From: Microdochium bolleyi
Taxonomy: Eukaryota; Ascomycota; Sordariomycetes; Xylariales; Microdochiaceae
Direction of reading: 5' to 3'
DNA length: 64,000 nucleotides
Assembly (NCBI GenBank): GCA_001566295.1
Contig: KQ964245.1
Location: 1,803,524-1,867,523, forward strand
Shown: positions 1-12,200 of the stretch, piece after piece
How positions within the stretch are numbered: the stretch's first letter is position 1
Layout of the letters: each line of letters starts with the position of its first letter
Notes under the pieces: generated by a model
What the model saw: the letters and a program-made list of their open reading frames with translations, nothing else
Databases searched by the model: none
What the model was told of the DNA's origin: nothing
Translations under genes and position numbers: made by a program

Positions 1-1315
1 TCACACCTTCCAAGGGCTATCGCTCAACTCTCGATGATTGACCGGGCAACTTCTTCGCAAAGTCGTCATTTACTTTGCTTTTCAAAATTGGATGTTATTA
101 GGGTGGACGGTCACCACTCTCCCCTTACAAGCCTTTACTCACAAAGCAAACACCTGCCTTTCGCGACAGCAGACAGGACATGAACTTAACGATGATACAC
201 ACTCAAGACCGTTCTTGAATACTTCAAATTCTCCAACATGTTTCTAGTTCTTTCCCAAGCCTTCCATTTCGTCTCACATGAGGCAGTGGAACTCTTCGCA
301 AGCTTTACTGGCAACCCGAATCCGACGACAAGCAAAATTTCATAAACTCTACAGCAGCCTGCCAGCTCAATGGCCCTCTTGGTCGTTTATTTCTTCGATA
401 TGCGTTCACGCAAAGTCTTCCTTGACCTGCACGACCTGGTATGATGAGAAAATGGCGACACAGATAAAGAATACTCACGGGCAGATTGATGTATAGACCA
501 ACGTTTCTCCTTTCAGCGTTTGTTCGGGACAACCAGTTTTCAATTTTTATTTCTTTCCTTCGCAACATAAACTAGGAATATCAAGGAAGCGACGAGTCTA
601 GATAAGATGATCGAGTGATGGTATTCTGACAGATAAAGTCATTTCCTAACAAGGGAGTCTGTATGATTAGAAAATACAAACACAAATTGAGCGTTGAAGT
701 ATCCTCACAATCCTACCTGATGTGAAGGCCACAACTCTGTAACTATTGACAGAGAACACCAGCATGATCATCGGCGTGTATTTGGCACGTTGTCATTCCA
801 TCTTAGGATCTGCGAGATGCAAGCAGGCGACAGCTATGCCGTGAGTGTTGGAGGTATGCATTCTGACACAGGATACGGCTGCCCGCTGGACGCCAATCAC
901 AGCCACAGGGGAGCATGAGCCCATTGGGTTGGCACTTGTGGAATATCGGGCCGGTTTCATGATAAGATGGGCGGTCTCGGAACGGTCCTGCCTCGGTTGT
1001 GCCTCGGTCGTGCCTTCCTCGTGAGCTTGGTGTATTCGCTCAACTTGCATGCTGCGGATTGATGCCTCAGGACAACAAGACGAGTTGGGCGTGCTGCTAG
1101 CCAGCTCGACATCGGCTAGAGTCTGCAAACGGGCATCATTCCGCTGCCCTGCGAGCATTCACGATACCTAATCCTCAAATCTCGCTCTGGACCGAGCAAG
1201 GCCATCAAGTGCTGCGCCAAGATTCATACTGAGATAACACAGTCTGACCGCCAGTCTTCGACTCATTCATTCCCCAACCCTAAAGTACTTCTACGCGCCT
1301 CCTGCAGAAGCCAAC
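1..1315. other. Intergenic / flanking sequence, no gene seen
   Basis: I see no reading frame with coding character, no splice-consistent exon chain and no tRNA-like fold here. The last part is presumably promoter and 5' leader of the gene beginning at 1316. A gene cut by the left edge cannot be excluded, but none of the short frames resembles a known family. Confidence 0.5.
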
Positions 1316-2368
1316 ATGTCGCGACGTCAAGCCAAGAGGAAGACAGACACTATCATTGGTGTGTTTCGGCGAAACTGGTTGGGCCCCCATTCTGCTCACA
1401 TGGTCGCACTGACACCGCAGCTCTCCTTACTCCTTAGACTACTCGAATCATGCGTCGGCTGCTGCTGCTGCTGAACCCGACATGATGCCGAGTGCGAAAC
1501 AAGCACGCATGTCGTCATCGAACCGGCACAAGAGACTGTCTCTGCTCGATGACTATGGTTCGGCCTCGAACGCTCAGGGTAAAAGCGAGTAGGCATTTCT
1601 TCCATGCTGCTGTTTCGAGATTCTGTCTTCGTGAGATAAGGCTGATCGATCATGTGCGTTGACCTCACAGAAAGACGTTGAGCCAGTACTCGTTCTTCGA
1701 CAAACAGCGCGAGAAGAAAGCCTCAGACGCCGCTGTCACCAAGTTTGAGGCGAAGATCGGGCGACAGACAGACAAGATGCGACAGATTGTCGCGGACGAG
1801 GAGAAGAAGATGTAAGTCTTCGGGCACAGTTCCCACTCTAGGGCTCGGCGCTGATAAGGGAAGCAGAGAACAGAAGCGCAAGGACTTCATCTCCGCATTC
1901 GAGAATCTATTCGCCGCATGCAATCCTGGTATTTTGACGATCTTCCCGAAAGTGCTGAATGACAACGATAGGCCCCATCGGGCACAGCATATACTTTTCG
2001 AGGAGGCAGAGGTAGTCACACAGGGAAGCCGAGAACTCCTCGCCAGGTTCGAGAAGACTGACGAGATGGTCACGTCACATAATCTGGCACTGCCTCTTCA
2101 AGCATGGACCCAGGACAAACGCGACTTCGCGGAGATTATGATGTGTGGCCAAGAGCATGGCCAACATGTTATTGAGGGCCTCTTGGCACCAGGCCTATAC
2201 GAGGAACCGCTTGCTCGGTCGTGGGACCAGAACGAGAATCAGGAGATAGCAGTAGGACTTCTGAAGAAGAGCAAGAAGGCGTTGAATGAGGAAAACTGGG
2301 GGGTAGTCTTTGAGGATCAGCTCCGCTATGGTGTGTCACTGGCTAACAGCATCTCGGCTGAAGTGTAG
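1316..2368 (+). CDS. Hypothetical coiled-coil protein, four exons
   Basis: I do not recognise this gene. A consistent model joins 1316-1358, 1438-1588, 1671-1811 and 1867-2368 (278 residues). The introns are GTGTGT...TTAG, GTAGGC...ACAG and GTAAGT...GCAG, and all phases agree. The N-terminus is basic (MSRRQAKRKTD) and is followed by a run of five Ala and a Ser/Arg-rich stretch. A highly charged segment around SQYSFFDKQREKK to IVADEEKK then looks like a coiled coil. The C-terminal half (QKRKDFISAFENLF onward) looks globular and helical. The second intron could instead use a GTAAAA donor at 1579, but that choice breaks the frame. The composition suggests a nuclear or chromosome-associated protein; that is inference from composition only. 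Confidence 0.6.
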
Positions 2369-3044
2369 GAAAAGATGGCACCGAGGTTGTCCTGGTGTTT
2401 CGTATAGGAACTGTGGAAGGGCAGGGAGTAATACCCAACCACCGTGTCAAAAGCTTGCAAAGGGAGAGAAGTATGAGAATATCAGCTCAACTCGTAGATA
2501 CATGTATCTTCAACAAGGCAACCTGGAATCCTTGCTGAAACTGCTGTTCAAGAACTCCATCCGCCGACTCACTCGTGAACATCAAACTCTCCTTCAGGAC
2601 TTGGAGTCCTCGAAGACAAGTGGACCACCAGACCCACACTCTGCTGCCTGCCGTGAGCCGGCAGACCTGCGCAAGTCTTGGCGTTTTTCAAGAGTGGGGA
2701 CGGGCTTAAGACCCACCTGTATCTGGGTTTTCTGGCCAATCATGGAACGGCACACCCCAATCGCTTAGTATTTTTGAGCGCACACTTTGCATTACCTGGC
2801 CCGCTGCGAAATTTGGTGAGAGACTCAAGATTTTGCATCCGTCCCCTCCCCCGACCCGAAACACCCAACGACACCACCGACACACGAACGTCCATTGTTG
2901 CAGGCTCAACTTCCCAACCTGGTGTGTACACCCGCTCCCATTCCTCGTCAACAAGAGAATCGCAGAATCTTGATTCAATTGCCAGCACTGCAATTTGACG
3001 GACAACCGCCGCTAACACAGGGTTTTCTCCGACCGACAGTCAAA
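2369..3044. other. Intergenic, RPL15 upstream region
   Basis: This holds the 3' end of the preceding gene and the promoter/leader of the L15 gene. C-rich blocks around 2845-2890 and CAA-rich sequence just before the ATG fit a ribosomal-protein leader. No coding exon is evident. Confidence 0.5.
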
Positions 3045-4022
3045 ATGGGTGCCCTCAAGTATGTCGAAGAGCTCCAGAAGAAGAAGCAGTCTGATGTGCT
3101 TCGCTTCCTCCTCCGCGTTCGCTGCTGGGAAGTATGTTGAATCCTCCGTCCTTCGAATTCCTTCGACGCTGTCACGACGACGCACACCCACACGACCTGG
3201 CCTCCGAGCACCTCGATTCAATCCATCGACCCGGATATGTCTACACGAACTCTTTCGTGTGTAGCAAGATGGGCTCAGATGGATTGGGACGATGGCGTCC
3301 TCGGATAAGAGAACTGTGGACGCTCGTTTTCTCTCGACCCTATGGCTTCACCGCTTCTGGGTCGTGAGAGAGTGTCTTTGCTATACACTCGTTGAACATT
3401 TTGCTGAGAGTGCATCAATATAGCTTCGCCAGCTGAACGTCATCCACCGCGCCTCGCGCCCCTCGCGCCCTGATAAGGCCCGCCGCCTCGGCTACAAGGC
3501 CAAGCAGGGCTATGTCATCTACCGCGTCCGCGTCCGCCGTGGTGGTCGCAAGCGGCCCGCCCCCAAGGGTGCCACTTACGGTATGTGAATACCAGGCTCT
3601 GTACAACTGCGCAAGACGCACTCACTGACCTGGGACGTTTTTGAACACCAATAGGCAAGCCCACCAACCAGGGTATCAACCAGCTGAAGTACCAGCGCTC
3701 TCTCAAGTCCACTGCTGAGGAGCGTGTCGGCCGTCGCTGCGCCAACCTGCGCGTCCTCAACTCGTACTGGATCAACCAGGACTCGACCTACAAGTACTAC
3801 GAGGTCATCCTCGTTGACCCCCAGCACAAGGCCATCCGCCAGGACCCCCGCATCAACTGGATCGTCAACCCTGTCCACAAGCACCGCGAGTCCCGCGGCC
3901 TCACCGCCACCGGCAAGAAGTCCCGTGGCCTCAACAAGGGTCACCGCTACAACAAGACCAAGGCTGGCCGCAGAAAGACCTGGAAGAAGCACAACACCCT
4001 CTCCCTGTGGCGCTACAGGTAA
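3045..4022 (+). CDS. rpl15: 60S ribosomal protein L15 (eL15)
   Basis: Cytosolic large-subunit ribosomal protein. Exons are 3045-3131, 3424-3580 and 3655-4022, with introns GTATGT...ATAG (292 nt) and GTATGT...ATAG (74 nt). The start is fixed by the universal N-terminus MGALKYVEELQKKKQSD; the first exon ends at FLLRVRCWE. The second exon resumes LRQLNVIHRASRP and carries the conserved RRLGYKAKQGYVIYR and RRGGRKRP signatures. The last exon ends TLSLWRYR, as in other eL15 proteins. Length (about 203 residues) is normal for the family. A long first intron near the 5' end is common in fungal ribosomal-protein genes. The ATG context (CAAAATGG) is strong, as expected for a highly expressed gene. Confidence 0.97.
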
Positions 4023-5528
4023 GCGTCTCGCCGCGTGGATTCTGGCCGCTCGTAGCTTCTTTTGGGAACTATGTTCGAGCCACCGCAAGGCAGACGTGGA
4101 CGAGGGAGTTGAGCTGCTGGAGAACCTGGGGCCGGCTACGACAGGTGGTGTGTTCCTGCCATTGGCCATCGAGGGTCTCCTTGTGGTCTTCAGCAGCAGT
4201 AGCTGGGTGTGAAAATCCCCCAGCGAGAAAGAACACCATCACATCATGGAAAAGGACAAAAATGGAAAACGGGATTTGCGTTTTGGCGGCTCATGATTAT
4301 TCCTGCCAGGAGTTGATTCTGTTTTCTTTGATGGGTTCAAGAGACAAGCATAAAAAGAGAGGAAATCATCAATTCAGAAATTCCACGGCACCCAAATTAT
4401 GGGATTGCTTTTCACAACTCTCTCCTCGTATCGTCTTGTGTGAACTTTCTCCGGCTCATCGAGCATGTGTATTTATTGCGTTGCAAGTGACCCTCCTTTC
4501 TCTTATACTTGTTGCGGCCAGGTGATCACAGTGTCTAGCGAGCCTATTTCAGTTGCGGGATGCTGCCTCACTTAGCTGCTTGGGTCAGTATTCCAGCAGT
4601 ATGCTCAGCAGTACAAGTGCCTTGACAACTAGGCGAACCCAGCCCTCTCTGAATGGGATGGTCTACATTTCAAGCCAGTCTACATCGTCGGGAACTATTT
4701 CTCAGTCGAGACATGCGAGACAGGCGAGGAATGAGCACAGGAGGGATCTAAGCACACGGCGATGCTAGGCACAAAAGTGTTCTCAATGACGACTCTATTT
4801 GAAAGTATGCTGTACTCTACCAACCAAAGCTGGCAACGTCTCTTAAGAGAAGATGCTTGAAATTCCGTGCAGCCAATGCGAAAGGTGGGCAAAGAAAAAC
4901 GGAGAGTCAAGACCCTCCTACCGCCTCTATCCAGATCATTGCCAGATGACCGTGAATCTGAACACAGGCTTGGAAAGCCTGACTCACCCTACCGAGCACT
5001 GTCCCAAAACCTAGATACCCAGCATATGCGAATGTAGATAAACACGTACGATGGTACACTGTCGGAGGAGAAAAGCATAAGGTACAAAAATGGTGAAATG
5101 CCAATGTGATTGTCAATCGCATGACAGATCGTGTGGGACAAGATGGTGTTGACAAGATGAAAGTCTATGCCATTGTGCGCAGGCCGAAATCAGGTACTTC
5201 ACAAGTACAAGCCGAAAGATGTTTCCATGCCGGGATCATTCCAAAGGTGTGGAAACAACCAAGATATGACCCAGAATGGGAAATGCTGATGCTGTTGAGA
5301 AAGTGTACGAAACAGCCCATCTGACAGCTCCCTTCTGCAATACAGATCGGGCGGGCCAGAGCTGGGAAGGAAAAGTCGTTAGTTCGTGCAGAGCTTCTTT
5401 GCCGTATGAACTGTGATGCAATACATCAGAGGAGGCCTCAAGCCTGTCGACATGGTAGCTCGTCGATTCATGCGTCGTAGCTTTCTTATGAGTACATTGC
5501 GGCCTCGCTATTTAGACGCATCGACCGT
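4023..5528. other. Intergenic between convergent RPL15 and the PUF gene
   Basis: The 3' regions of two convergent genes lie here. Short frames exist on both strands but none has family-like sequence or consistent splicing. I see no tRNA or other structured RNA. Confidence 0.5.
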
Positions 5529-8500
5529 TTAGAAGAACTGACCCTCGGTGCCGTTCTGTGCAGGGCCACTCGGGGTGTTGCTGTTGCCGCCGTAAGACTG
5601 GTAGGAGTTGGCACGAGAGCTCTGGGGAGGCATGTTGACATTGGTGTTGTAGTGGTTCTGACCTCGTCCACTGTGCATGCCGCCTGAATAGCCATTGCCA
5701 TGGCCGTTGGACGAGTTTGGCATGCCACGGTTATGCGCAGGTGTACGCAGAGGTATCTGGCCTTGGGTGGAGTCCGCCGGGGTGACCTGACCGCTTGAGC
5801 TTGTGCTGCGACTATGACTGTCGTACGCCTGGATCTTGGCCTGCAAACGACGGCCGTATGGGGTACTGCGTATGCTGGGGAGGAGGGGGCGGATCACGTC
5901 AGCCAGCTGAGGCTTCATCGAATAGGAAGAATGCTCCAGCGCAGTCTGAACGACATAGTTGCCAAAGGAATCGCGGAGCAACTTGTCCATCTCGCCAGAG
6001 TTGAGCAGTTCCCTGACCATGGCATCAGTAGAGGGCTCTGTCGCACAGCGCAAACATTTCTCGATGACGTTGGAGCTGAACTTGTGCCGCGAGAGATCGC
6101 CGATCTGACCAAGGAAATTCTGCACAATGGGCTCCGTGAACGATGGCTCGTTGAGATCGATGATGTACTGCACCACATAGTTCCCGAAAGGGTCTTGCAC
6201 GAGCTGCAGAGCCGCATCGGTGATCCTGGCTACGAGCCAGGTCTTTTGAGGGCCAGAAGCGTGATCGATGCAGCGTTGCAAAACGCAACAGCCATGACGA
6301 TGGGTGCCTACTTCGATACAGTTGCCTCCAACAGCACTGAAGATGAACTCGGCATCGGCGGAGGTGAGCTTGTTGAGGCACTTCTGAATGACATGGTTGC
6401 CGTTGAGATCCTTAATCATGGAGACCACGTCTCGCTGAAGCGCCTGAATGATGAGATCAACCTGGACAGGGGATGAAACGAACTCGATCATCTTTTGTAA
6501 TGCCCTAGTGCCGTGTTGGTTCAGGGCGATATCCACCATGCTGTGTGATGCGTTCTGAATGAGGACAGTCCGCTCATTGTCATCGCAAAATTCGAGAAGC
6601 TTCTGGCACAAATAATTACCGAAGGGATCTGTCATGAGCTCGACAATGTGCGGGTTTGTCTCCTTCCAGATGAGGTGAATCTGCTCGGGGTTTCTAGCCT
6701 CGAGTTGCTTCTGAAGATAACGGCAGCCGTGCTGGTCCTTTGCCATCTCGTAGATCTCGCCAATACATTCTTCGAAGGGCTTGTTCTGGTATTTGATCGC
6801 GGCTGTGAAGCGTTAGTGAGATCTGCTCAAGAACCCACGACATCTTATCGCTCTCCAAAACAGGTTGACTGACCTTCGTTATCTTGAGCACGACGTGCCT
6901 GGATCACACGCTGCTGAGAATCCCTAGGTTGTTGGGGAGGCTGCTGCTGCTGTTGCTGTTGGGCGGTCGGATAACCCGGCGCGTAGCCTGGATAGCCTGG
7001 GTGATAGCCGCTGTTGAGATTCATGTTCTGCATGGCCATGGGAAGAAAAGACATTCCGTAACCATTGCCAGACATGCCTGGGACGTAGCCAGGACCAGCA
7101 TAGTATGGCGGATACTGTCCAGGACTGCCAGCACCTGACACCGGTGGCGTGGAGCCCGTCGCCGCTTGAGCCGGAGCTTGGCTCGTCATGCTTGGGCCAA
7201 ATGAAGGAGCGTTTGCGTGCAACTGGGACTGGATCGATGGGTAGCCGCCGGGCTGAGTGACAGCAACGTGACCTTCGGATGACAGCTCGCGACTATGACG
7301 CTTGACTGCTCCGGGAGGGATGCGACCGATGCTAGCGTTGTGGTTATGCAGGTGCTGCAGGGCGTGCGCGTTCGGGTTCAGAATTGCGTTCGTGCTCTTA
7401 ATAGTAGCAATCTCGCTCGAAGAGTGGGAAGACTGCAGTCTCGGGGGTGTGGCCATGACCTGCTTCGAGGTGGGTGAGAGAGGAGTGGCGGCAGCGTTGT
7501 CATTCGAGGTGTCGCGGTACTGGCTCATGTCGACTGGGTGACGTCCCGGCCTCGGGGCAAGGCTGCTCATGTCACTCGAAGTGGTCTGACCCGGCACCCT
7601 TGCCTCAGCGGTGCTCGCTTGCGCGGAGTTGGATCCCGACAGGCTCTGCTGCTGACGATGACGAGACATAGTACCCCAACCACTAGACGTCGATTCCCCT
7701 CCGGCTCGTTGAGTGGCAAGGTCCATGGCAGCAGTCGAGGAAGGCATCTATGCATGGGTTAGCTTGGCCCACAGATAATAAAGCACCTAGTAGTCGTGCT
7801 CAGGACACCGTCAGGTTTCGACACCTGCAGTGCTCCGTGCAAGGTTGCTCCTGATCCAGCCGCACCACGACTAACCTTATTCGAATTGTTCTTCTTCTGG
7901 TAAGCACCAGGATACCCATCGTCCGCGCTGGTATCGATCGCGCTGTATCGGTGCGGGTCGGCTCCAGCCTCGTCGTCCCTAAATAAGAAGCCAGCTGCGT
8001 TCGTCTGGTCGATGTTGTCGTACAGGTTGCCACGTCGAGTGACCGGCATCGAATAGCGGTTCAGACTGGTAAGAATCGTCAGCATTATCCAGATAAATGG
8101 GCAGGTGATAGTCTCCCATTCCCCACTAGAGCGCATCATGAACGCCTAGCGGAATTGTCGGAGAGAAGTATGCGTTGTAACCAAACTTACGCGTTGCCAG
8201 AACGACGACTCGAGGGATCCTGGCGGAAGGCTTCCTCTTTCGCTTCATCATCGCTGTTCCTCCTCGTAGTAGGCATCGAGTGTGAGGGTAAGTAGTCCCC
8301 GTACGAGAAACGTGCCTGAGACTGTGACTGGGAGAGACCGGAGGGAGGAGAAGTCAGCTGCGAGCCGGGGCGGCTGGATCGGTTGAAAAGGCCCGGCGGG
8401 GATGCGAGACTGGACATTGAGTAGCGATTCGGTCTCGAAAATGCTGTCGGAAAGCCGAAGCTTGTCTCGCGGTACTCGGGAGGCGTCGTGGGCTCCGACT

Positions 8501-9213
8501 GATGGCCAGTAATAGTCAACGTGTTTCCACGCCCCAGGTCCTCCTGCATCTGAGCGATGTCATATTCTTCTCGAAGTTGTTGCTGATCTAGCTTCTGCAT
8601 CTCCGCCTCGAATCGACGCTTCTGCTCTCGGAGTCGTTCATATTCGAGCTTCTTCTTCTCCAGCTGCGGTCTTGGTCAGTATACGCGCGCGGGAGTTCAA
8701 CTTTGTTAGGGGGGGGGGGGGGGGTCGTAGGTGTTGGTCGAATGTGTTCGTTGCAAGGCCATTTTGAACAAGGCGCGGAGGTGTCGAAGTGGAAGGCTTA
8801 CCAACTGCATCTTGTACTGACTCTGAGCAGACATTTTGGTCAATTTTGGTGTCCTGACGAGCAGATTGAGAGGGACGGAGAGTTGAGACAATGGAAATGC
8901 GGGTAATCGTGCGGCTCGGGGGTGGCCCCCTCCAATTCTTTCCTGCCGCCACTTGGGGAAGCGCTAGGACAGCTTGGGCGAGACTCACGGCAGTAGGATA
9001 TTCCTGGGCCTCTGGCAAGCGCTGCGAGCCCAGCGACGACAATGTTGGTACACGCCCCGAGTCGGTCGTGAAGCGACGGGGCAAGGTATTCCTCGGGTCT
9101 TGTGAGACTGATTGTAAGGGTCTTGGGGCCCCATTTCGGGGTGGTGAGACAAGGGAATTCATCGGCGCTTCGGTTCGGGGAGCCTGCTGGGCGCGAAATC
9201 GGTAATCGTCCAT
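5529..9213 (-). CDS. Pumilio-family (PUF, Puf4/Mpt5-like) RNA-binding protein
   Basis: Sequence-specific mRNA 3'UTR binder that represses or destabilises targets in the cytoplasm. Exons in transcript order: 9213-8989, 8822-8802, 8663-8191, 8065-7876, 7747-6874, 6802-5529 (1018 residues, all phases agree). After a disordered N-terminus there is a charged helix (LEKKKLEYERLREQKRRFEA), Ser/Pro-rich sequence and a Gln run near residue 570. Eight PUF repeats fill roughly residues 610-910. Their core motifs are HGCRYLQ, FGNYLCQ, HGTRALQ, NGNHVIQ, HGCCVLQ, FGNYVVQ, SSNVIEK and FGNYVVQ. HRHGCCVLQR in repeat 5 resembles the Puf4/Mpt5 class. The tail is Gly/Asn/Ser-rich. The 21-nt exon 8802-8822 is preceded in frame by an ATG at 8834, so an alternative start is possible. 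Confidence 0.9.
8709..8724. repeat. G16 homopolymer inside a PUF-gene intron
   Basis: Sixteen consecutive G on the + strand form a C16 tract on the sense strand of the PUF gene. It lies in the 138-nt intron 8664-8801, about 45 nt upstream of the acceptor. Downstream of it is a branch-site-like TACTGAC, then the GCAG acceptor. The tract is expected to be length-variable. Confidence 0.9.
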
Positions 9214-12200
9214 GTTCGTGTTCCTCCTGTTGGTACAATGCGCGGCAAGCTATCTCGGGGGCCTTTCATGGGCTGGGGTCGGGAAGATCTGGACAATAGC
9301 AAAGAGGCGAGGCGTCAGTAACGATGAAGTTGCCGTGTCGCTGCGGAATTCGGATGCGTCTCTGAGCTGTGGCCACTTGCGCCGCGACATCGTGCTCGTA
9401 AGAGGCAAGGCAGACACGAAATACGATGGATGCCCCCGTTTCTCGGCAACTGAGTAGGTGTAGGGGAGGATGAAGATGCGCCCACGACCTTTGAGGGGCC
9501 AGCCAGGGCGAACGTGTTCCCCGATGGACGAGTGGATGGACGAGGGTGCCGTGCCCGCCCGAGGAGGGGGAAGAAGCACTACGACTTCAAGCTTGACGAA
9601 GACGGAGTCTGACTCAAGAACATTACGCACCTTTTTGAACACGGCTAGGAGAAGAGCATGCAAGCAGTCCAGAGTGCCACGGCCGGCTTGCAATCGCGTG
9701 GGGAGTCCTGCAAGGTTGTGAGGGGAATGAAGAAAGCCAGTGTGCCTCGGGGGCGCAGGAGGGCAGTAACGAGGACAGAGTAGTGTACAGGATCTTGTCT
9801 CTGGTCCTCGACTGGCAGACACGGGGCGGGACCGAGGGGGGAGGGAGAGAGCGCGGCTCATGCAGACTGGATGGGTTGAAGCAATGAGAGCAATGAGCAG
9901 CAGCCAAAAGCCTCCTTTGACATTGACTGGTCTGGTGGCAGGCAGGAACCACGGAGCCCTGAAGCATGGGTGGCTCCTCCCTCGGGCCAACCTTGCGGCT
10001 ACCCCTGTTCTACGGCCCCGTAGCGCCGCCCACAGTCGGGAAGCAGTCGGACCATGATGCTTCTGTCAAAGGGCCTGGTCTGGTGTGGGTGGGCGGAGTG
10101 GGTTCACTCTTGCCTCTCCCACGTCCAAGCAACGTCCGGCCTCGTCCGGCCTCAGCAAGACACGACCTCCAGCCTACCTTGCCCGCCAGGACCACTAACG
10201 GCGCTTATGCGGATCAACGTGGATGACATGGCTGACTTCGCGTCATCGGTGCTTCCAAAATGTCGCTGAAAGTGCCACAGCAGTCGATGCTCGGCATCTC
10301 TCCAGAGTACTCCCCCGCCGTCATCCGCGGTGGCGGCGGTTCTGTCTGCCACTCTGGTCAAGGATGTTCGTCCCCCGTCCGCCAGTCGAGGTCGCCCCTC
10401 CAAGTTGGTCCAGGCATACAGTAAAGGTATCTACTTACGCGTACCGAGCCTACGGCCAGAGTGATCAGCAACAGTCTGGGCACAACGACCACGATTTCAC
10501 TCTTTACCCCGCCGCGCATCGTTGCCTGTGGCTTGCGTTAAGCAGGGAAAAGGCACAGAAGAGTTCTCGCTGTCCTGGACAGGTCCTTGCTCTTCCTATC
10601 ACCCCACGAGGGCTTCATAAGACCCACGAGCACCCCTCTTCTGCCTGGTTGGATGGACCCTCGTGCTCAAATCAGCCTCAACAGAGCCTACCTTGTGGCA
10701 CTTTGGCGACCGTCTTCGCTCGGCACTTTCAGTGTGCGAGCGGGAATACTCCCTCTGGCGCCATACACTAGGAGCTTGCTCCCATCTCGCAATGTCGGAA
10801 GGGCCGCCTGGCTCAGTCAGCCTCCAGGCCTCCAGTCCAGGCCTCATGGTGTGGTTTATCCCCGCATGCCTCGACACCACCCTTTCGCCCAAACCCATGG
10901 GCGATCTGCCCGCCCCATTCAGGGTCCAGCGGGCTTGACGCCCCGGCAATCCAACGACATGCAAGTGTCCTGAGGCTTGTCCACTCACGGAGTTCAATGC
11001 GTCCCAGTTGATGCTACCGCTGCATACATGTCCTGCACAAGCTCGCCCCGGGACACGGGCTTTGTGATACTGCAACAGACACCTGCCAAGACAGTGATAT
11101 CGCGTGGGAACAAGGACAAGACATGTTTCTCGTGCCCATCGAAGAAAGCGGTGAGCGAATCGGCTAGGTAGTTGAGCTAGTGTCAAGTGGTCCCTCAACT
11201 CTTTGATGCGTGACACTATCAGGTTGCCCTGGTTTCGGCTTTTGACATCTTGGCCCTACGGTTCGAACGTCTTTAGATATGTGGAAGACGGAGGACCGTG
11301 AACCAGACAAGCAATGTATCGCAAAACAGCTTTCATAGCTTTGATAACGCCTACCACCAACTCTAAAGCGACCTGTTTAGAGCTTTCACCTTTTCCCGTG
11401 GTGGAGATACCCAGGAGCTCTGGCAAGCTGTACCAGCATTTATGGATGGCATCGGATCCGAAGTAAGGCAAACGTCGCGTGGTATTGCAGCACCAGAACC
11501 CTGGTGCTGGTGTCGCCAAGTGCGAAGTTCTGCCCCGTTCCGAATACGTGCCAGAATGCTGGACCGACTTCGTCGCTGTTGACGAAAGGTTGCCGCCTTC
11601 GCTAAGAGCCACAACTTTCGATGGCTTGACACTATCTGGGATCGCTTGGAAATGATCTCATGCGCGACGTATTGCAGCCGAGCACAGCCTCTTGAGACTG
11701 GTGGCAGTAGTCCCCATGGACCACCCCTGTGCGGTGGGACACTGGATGGTTGAGTCCGCGCAAACTGGCTCTACTGTTCATGGTTGGCCCAACTCTGAAA
11801 GATCACAAGACCGGTTCAGAACGCGACACCCAAGAGCGTGTGTAACGCGGGGAGCCCTGTATCATCCAGCTGCCCCGCCCACTCCAGGACTTGGCTCGTG
11901 AGATGACGACTTAGCGATTCCGCTAAAGGGTCTTTTGCCCTCAAGCCTCGAGCCCCCCGCCTTAGTGCCCGCGCCAGAAGCCCTCACCGACTTTTGCCAG
12001 AATGAAAATAGGGACTGGTCGTGCGCCTCGCCGCTGCTTAGCTCCTGCACGTCACCTCAGGGCTAAAGGCTAGTGCCGTCCTGACGGTAGGACTGCATGA
12101 GTTTGCTAGTCGTGAGGCGGGCCAACCGGGGTGATCTCGAGATATCTGCCTAGATGACCAGGAGGCTTGTTGATTCTATCCAACCTGGGGGAACGAATTG

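Noticed and set aside
15..1200. Small frames at the left edge, including 793-1158 on the minus strand
   Set aside because: No splice-consistent extension, no domain and no GC3 bias.
9250..9990. 246-codon minus-strand frame upstream of the PUF gene
   Set aside because: Pro/Ser/Leu-rich low-complexity sequence in a pyrimidine-rich leader; no family resemblance or conserved-looking motif.
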